Below are positions 62,062 to 64,000 of a DNA stretch of 64,000 nt, one piece after another. The stretch's first letter is position 1. Every line of letters begins with the position of its first letter. The notes under the pieces were generated by a model. That model ran no database searches. It was given only the letters and a program-made list of their open reading frames with translations, and was not told where the DNA came from. This DNA comes from Candidatus Zixiibacteriota bacterium (lineage in GTDB: Bacteria > Zixibacteria > MSB-5A5 > DSPP01). Location: the NCBI GenBank assembly GCA_022614805.1, contig JAKEHY010000037.1, positions 15,331-79,330 of the forward strand, read 5' to 3'. Both the position numbers and the translations under genes were made by a program.

Positions 62062-63369
62062 TTACTTCAGCAGCACCATCTTGCGAACCTGTTTTTCTTT
62101 GGCCGTGCTAAGCTTGTAAAAGTAAATTCCGGAAGAAGACAAACGGCCGCTGGCGTCCCGACCGTCCCAGCTTATTTCGTTTTTTCCCGCCGGCTGGCTG
62201 CCCTCCAAAAGCGTCCGTACTGGCTGGCCCAGGATGTTATAAATGGTCAGCGTTATCGTCTGGTTTTTAAGCAACGTAAAACTGATTCGAGTTTCTCCGT
62301 TAAACGGATTGGGATAATTCTGGGAAAGCTCGAAGCTTTTCGGGCGGGTATCGCGCTCGCCAGGGGCGTCGGTCGGCACGCCGGGAGCGTATACCAAGAG
62401 CGTGGCCGATCGCCCACAGGCGAAGCCGTGAGAGGTATCCCGCATCGCCACCGAAAGCAGCTGTCCGGAGGCGAGGGGCACGGTTTCAAAAGCCCAACTG
62501 ACGCCGCCGTTTGAGGTTTTCGCAATAGCGCCGAAACTCCCCAACTGGCCGACGGTCCAGGCGTATAACGAATCCACGGCATCAATGGCAAAAGCTAAAA
62601 AGAAGTTTTTCGCATCCTGAAAAGACCAAGTGGCTCCCGCATCGGTCGTTTTGTAAAAGTTGGCGGTGGTTCCGCAGGTCTGAACCGCCCAGCCGGTAAG
62701 AGGTGAGACAAAATCTACTGATAATAACGGGGCCGAAGGGCAGATATCCGGCAAGTTCCGCTCCTCCCAGGTTTGGCCGCCGTCCGTAGTACGCAGGATT
62801 ACGGTAGCGTTGGAACCTGTTTTGCGGCCGGACGCAAAGCCGAAGTTGTTGTCCAAAAACTGAATCGAGCTCATAGTGACGGAATCATTGGGAAAACGTA
62901 CAATTTGGGGAGGGGGAGAATTGCCCCAGTTATTGGTCGTTATCGCTACGTAGGGGGAATCCCCCACCGCCCAGGCCTGGCCCGGGGAGGAGTTGATGTA
63001 GTGCACGTCGGCCAAATTCATATTCAGGGCCGGTTGAAGAACCGTCCAGGCAGCCCCCTGGCTCATACTGGTCATTATTGAATCGCCCCACACCCCATAG
63101 AGAAAACTTAAGAATTTCAATTTGAGCGGAGCCAGTACGGTAATCGGCTGTTCCCAAATGGCGCCGCCATCGGTGGAGCGTATGGCCCTATAAAGGGGGT
63201 CACCGGAGATGGAAGCGAACGCCAAGTTGCCGGAGGTTGTGACGCTTGTTAAACTGGCGCTTGCCGTCACCCCTTTACTTACTAAATCCACTTTCTGCCA
63301 GTTCGATTCAGGCAGGGCTTGGGTACCAGTGGCGAAAAACAGGGCGAGGGACGCAGCGACCGTTCTCAT
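62062..63369 (-). CDS. Secreted YCF48/BNR-repeat-like protein with type IX secretion C-terminal domain
   Basis: About 435 residues. A signal peptide (MRTVAASLALFFATGTQA) is followed by repeats of the form STDGGAIWEQP, RTTDGGQTWEE, KTTDAGATWSFQ and KTSNGGVSWAFE, which are BNR/YCF48-like beta-propeller blades. The last ~85 residues carry FELSQNYPNPFNGETRISF, YNILGQPVRTLL, SWDGRDASGRLSSSGIYFYKL and a KQVRKMVLLK end: the type A C-terminal domain. ATG 63369 is used; a TTG two codons upstream has better spacing to AGGAG. Confidence 0.9.
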   Translation of the reverse strand: MRTVAASLALFFATGTQALPESNWQKVDLVSKGVTASASLTSVTTSGNLAFASISGDPLYRAIRSTDGGAIWEQPITVLAPLKLKFLSFLYGVWGDSIMTSMSQGAAWTVLQPALNMNLADVHYINSSPGQAWAVGDSPYVAITTNNWGNSPPPQIVRFPNDSVTMSSIQFLDNNFGFASGRKTGSNATVILRTTDGGQTWEERNLPDICPSAPLLSVDFVSPLTGWAVQTCGTTANFYKTTDAGATWSFQDAKNFFLAFAIDAVDSLYAWTVGQLGSFGAIAKTSNGGVSWAFETVPLASGQLLSVAMRDTSHGFACGRSATLLVYAPGVPTDAPGERDTRPKSFELSQNYPNPFNGETRISFTLLKNQTITLTIYNILGQPVRTLLEGSQPAGKNEISWDGRDASGRLSSSGIYFYKLSTAKEKQVRKMVLLK

Positions 63370-63506
63370 CAGCAACAGCTCTCCTTTTCAGCCCTAAAAT
63401 ACGCAAGTTTTTTATTAAACAAAGGGGAAAATAGGCCCGTTTGAGAAAAATTTCCTCCCGCACCTCAAATTTCGGGGATACCGGTCTTTTTCAACGGCCG
63501 GAAGGC

Positions 63507-63534
63507 TTGACAAGTTTATTTTATCCTTTACCAT
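63507..63534 (+). promoter_or_regulatory. Promoter with -10 seven bases before an ATG
   Basis: TTGACA (63507-63512), 16 bases, TACCAT (63529-63534), then ACCGGCG and ATG at 63542. No Shine-Dalgarno sequence is present, so the mRNA is probably leaderless. Confidence 0.6.
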
Positions 63535-63541
63535 ACCGGCG

Positions 63542-64000
63542 ATGTTTTCCAATAACTTTTCCCGGACGGACCGGCGCGTGCTGGCCGCTTTGGCCCTTTT
63601 ACTCTTTGCCGGAGTCGTTTTTAATCTTTACAAAAGAAATGCGGACCCGATTCCTCCTTCACTCGTGCTTTCAGCCATTGAAGTTCCGGCGGGAGGTTTG
63701 GCCAAAAAGAGTTCGCGCGCCAATCCGGAAAATCTTTTGTCGCCGGTTGATTTGAACCGGGCCGGTATCCTGCAACTGGAACGGCTGCCGGGCGTGGGTT
63801 CGGAATTGGCGCGGCGCATCGTCGAATACCGGGAGAAAAGGGGCGGTTTTAAGTCGACGCAGGAACTCTTGAAGGTTTCGGGAATCGGCCCCAAAAAATT
63901 GGCCCAGTTGAAAGCGAAGGTTTACGTATCACGGCCGCCAGCTCAACCGCCGGCAACGGCAGTCGGGGTTGGAGTATCGAACGCAAACGGTTCAGTGCCT
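63542..64000 (+). CDS. ComEA-like helix-hairpin-helix protein (partial, 3' end outside window)
   Basis: The reading frame is open from ATG 63542 to the right edge (153 codons). An N-terminal membrane anchor (RVLAALALLLFAGVVFNLY) is followed by a spacer and tandem HhH motifs (DLNRAGILQLERLPGVGSEL, ARRIVEYREKRGGFKSTQEL, VSGIGPKKLAQLKAKVY), the ComEA pattern for binding DNA. A Pro/Ala-rich stretch then begins. It could serve DNA uptake. Confidence 0.85.
   Translation, partial: MFSNNFSRTDRRVLAALALLLFAGVVFNLYKRNADPIPPSLVLSAIEVPAGGLAKKSSRANPENLLSPVDLNRAGILQLERLPGVGSELARRIVEYREKRGGFKSTQELLKVSGIGPKKLAQLKAKVYVSRPPAQPPATAVGVGVSNANGSVP

Overview
The window comes from a diderm bacterium of the FCB (Fibrobacteres-Chlorobi-Bacteroidetes) superphylum, most likely one of its moderately GC-rich candidate phyla (Zixibacteria-like; this placement is inference). 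The evidence is an outer-membrane toolkit (LptD-like, TamB-like, Omp85 and DUF5916 barrels), a PorX-type response regulator with a PglZ effector domain beside its histidine kinase, and a protein ending in a type IX secretion C-terminal domain with the typical YPNPFN signature. Genes are packed in long operons with start/stop overlaps (ATGA, GTGA). No rRNA, tRNA, CRISPR array, IS element or prophage was seen.

Region 1 (1-10929, +) is an aromatic amino acid supercluster: end of trpB, trpA, an AroQ-class chorismate mutase, a DAHP synthase, argS, tyrA, a second DAHP synthase, aroA, aroE, two small Gate-domain membrane proteins, aroK, aroB and type II dehydroquinase. Region 2 (11043-18242, -) holds two operons: M1 peptidase, membrane protein, Cys/Met PLP enzyme; and MATE transporter, histone-deacetylase-like enzyme, fumarylacetoacetase-like enzyme. 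Region 3 (18328-25339, +) is a coupled run of a PEGA-tailed Ser/Thr kinase, a frameshifted EamA transporter, an AlaX-type tRNA editing protein and an LptD-like barrel. HU follows, then a DUF5916 barrel protein, a secreted LolA-like protein and the remnant of a second DUF5916 gene.

Region 4 (29934-42256, +) contains a small HAD/YjbQ operon (YjbQ frameshifted), then an envelope-stress-like block: ECF sigma factor, zinc-finger anti-sigma factor, an HtrA-like three-PDZ protein whose catalytic His and Asp are replaced, a secreted HEXXH protein, a CMD-like protein, TamB and an Omp85 protein. The sigma gene and the HtrA-like gene share an upstream GGAAC-N12-ATAGGG element. Region 5 (42331-57532, +) starts with a class I amidotransferase and ThiE, then a surface polysaccharide locus: SLBB export protein, Wzz-like protein, four genes matching the WbpB/D/E/I (WlbA-D) route to a diacetamido-uronic acid sugar nucleotide, MurJ/Wzx-like flippase, O-antigen ligase/polymerase, two glycosyltransferases, a methyltransferase and a sugar aminotransferase. 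Region 6 (57532-64000) holds serS, the PorY/PorX-like two-component pair and tsaE, then on the opposite strand a type IX cargo-like protein, and finally a truncated ComEA-like gene.

Two cross-cutting patterns stand out. At several transcription-unit starts a -35/-10 pair ends only 6-9 bases before the start codon, which suggests leaderless mRNAs. Some intergenic spaces hold compact palindromes of the form GTAG plus an 8-2-8 hairpin.
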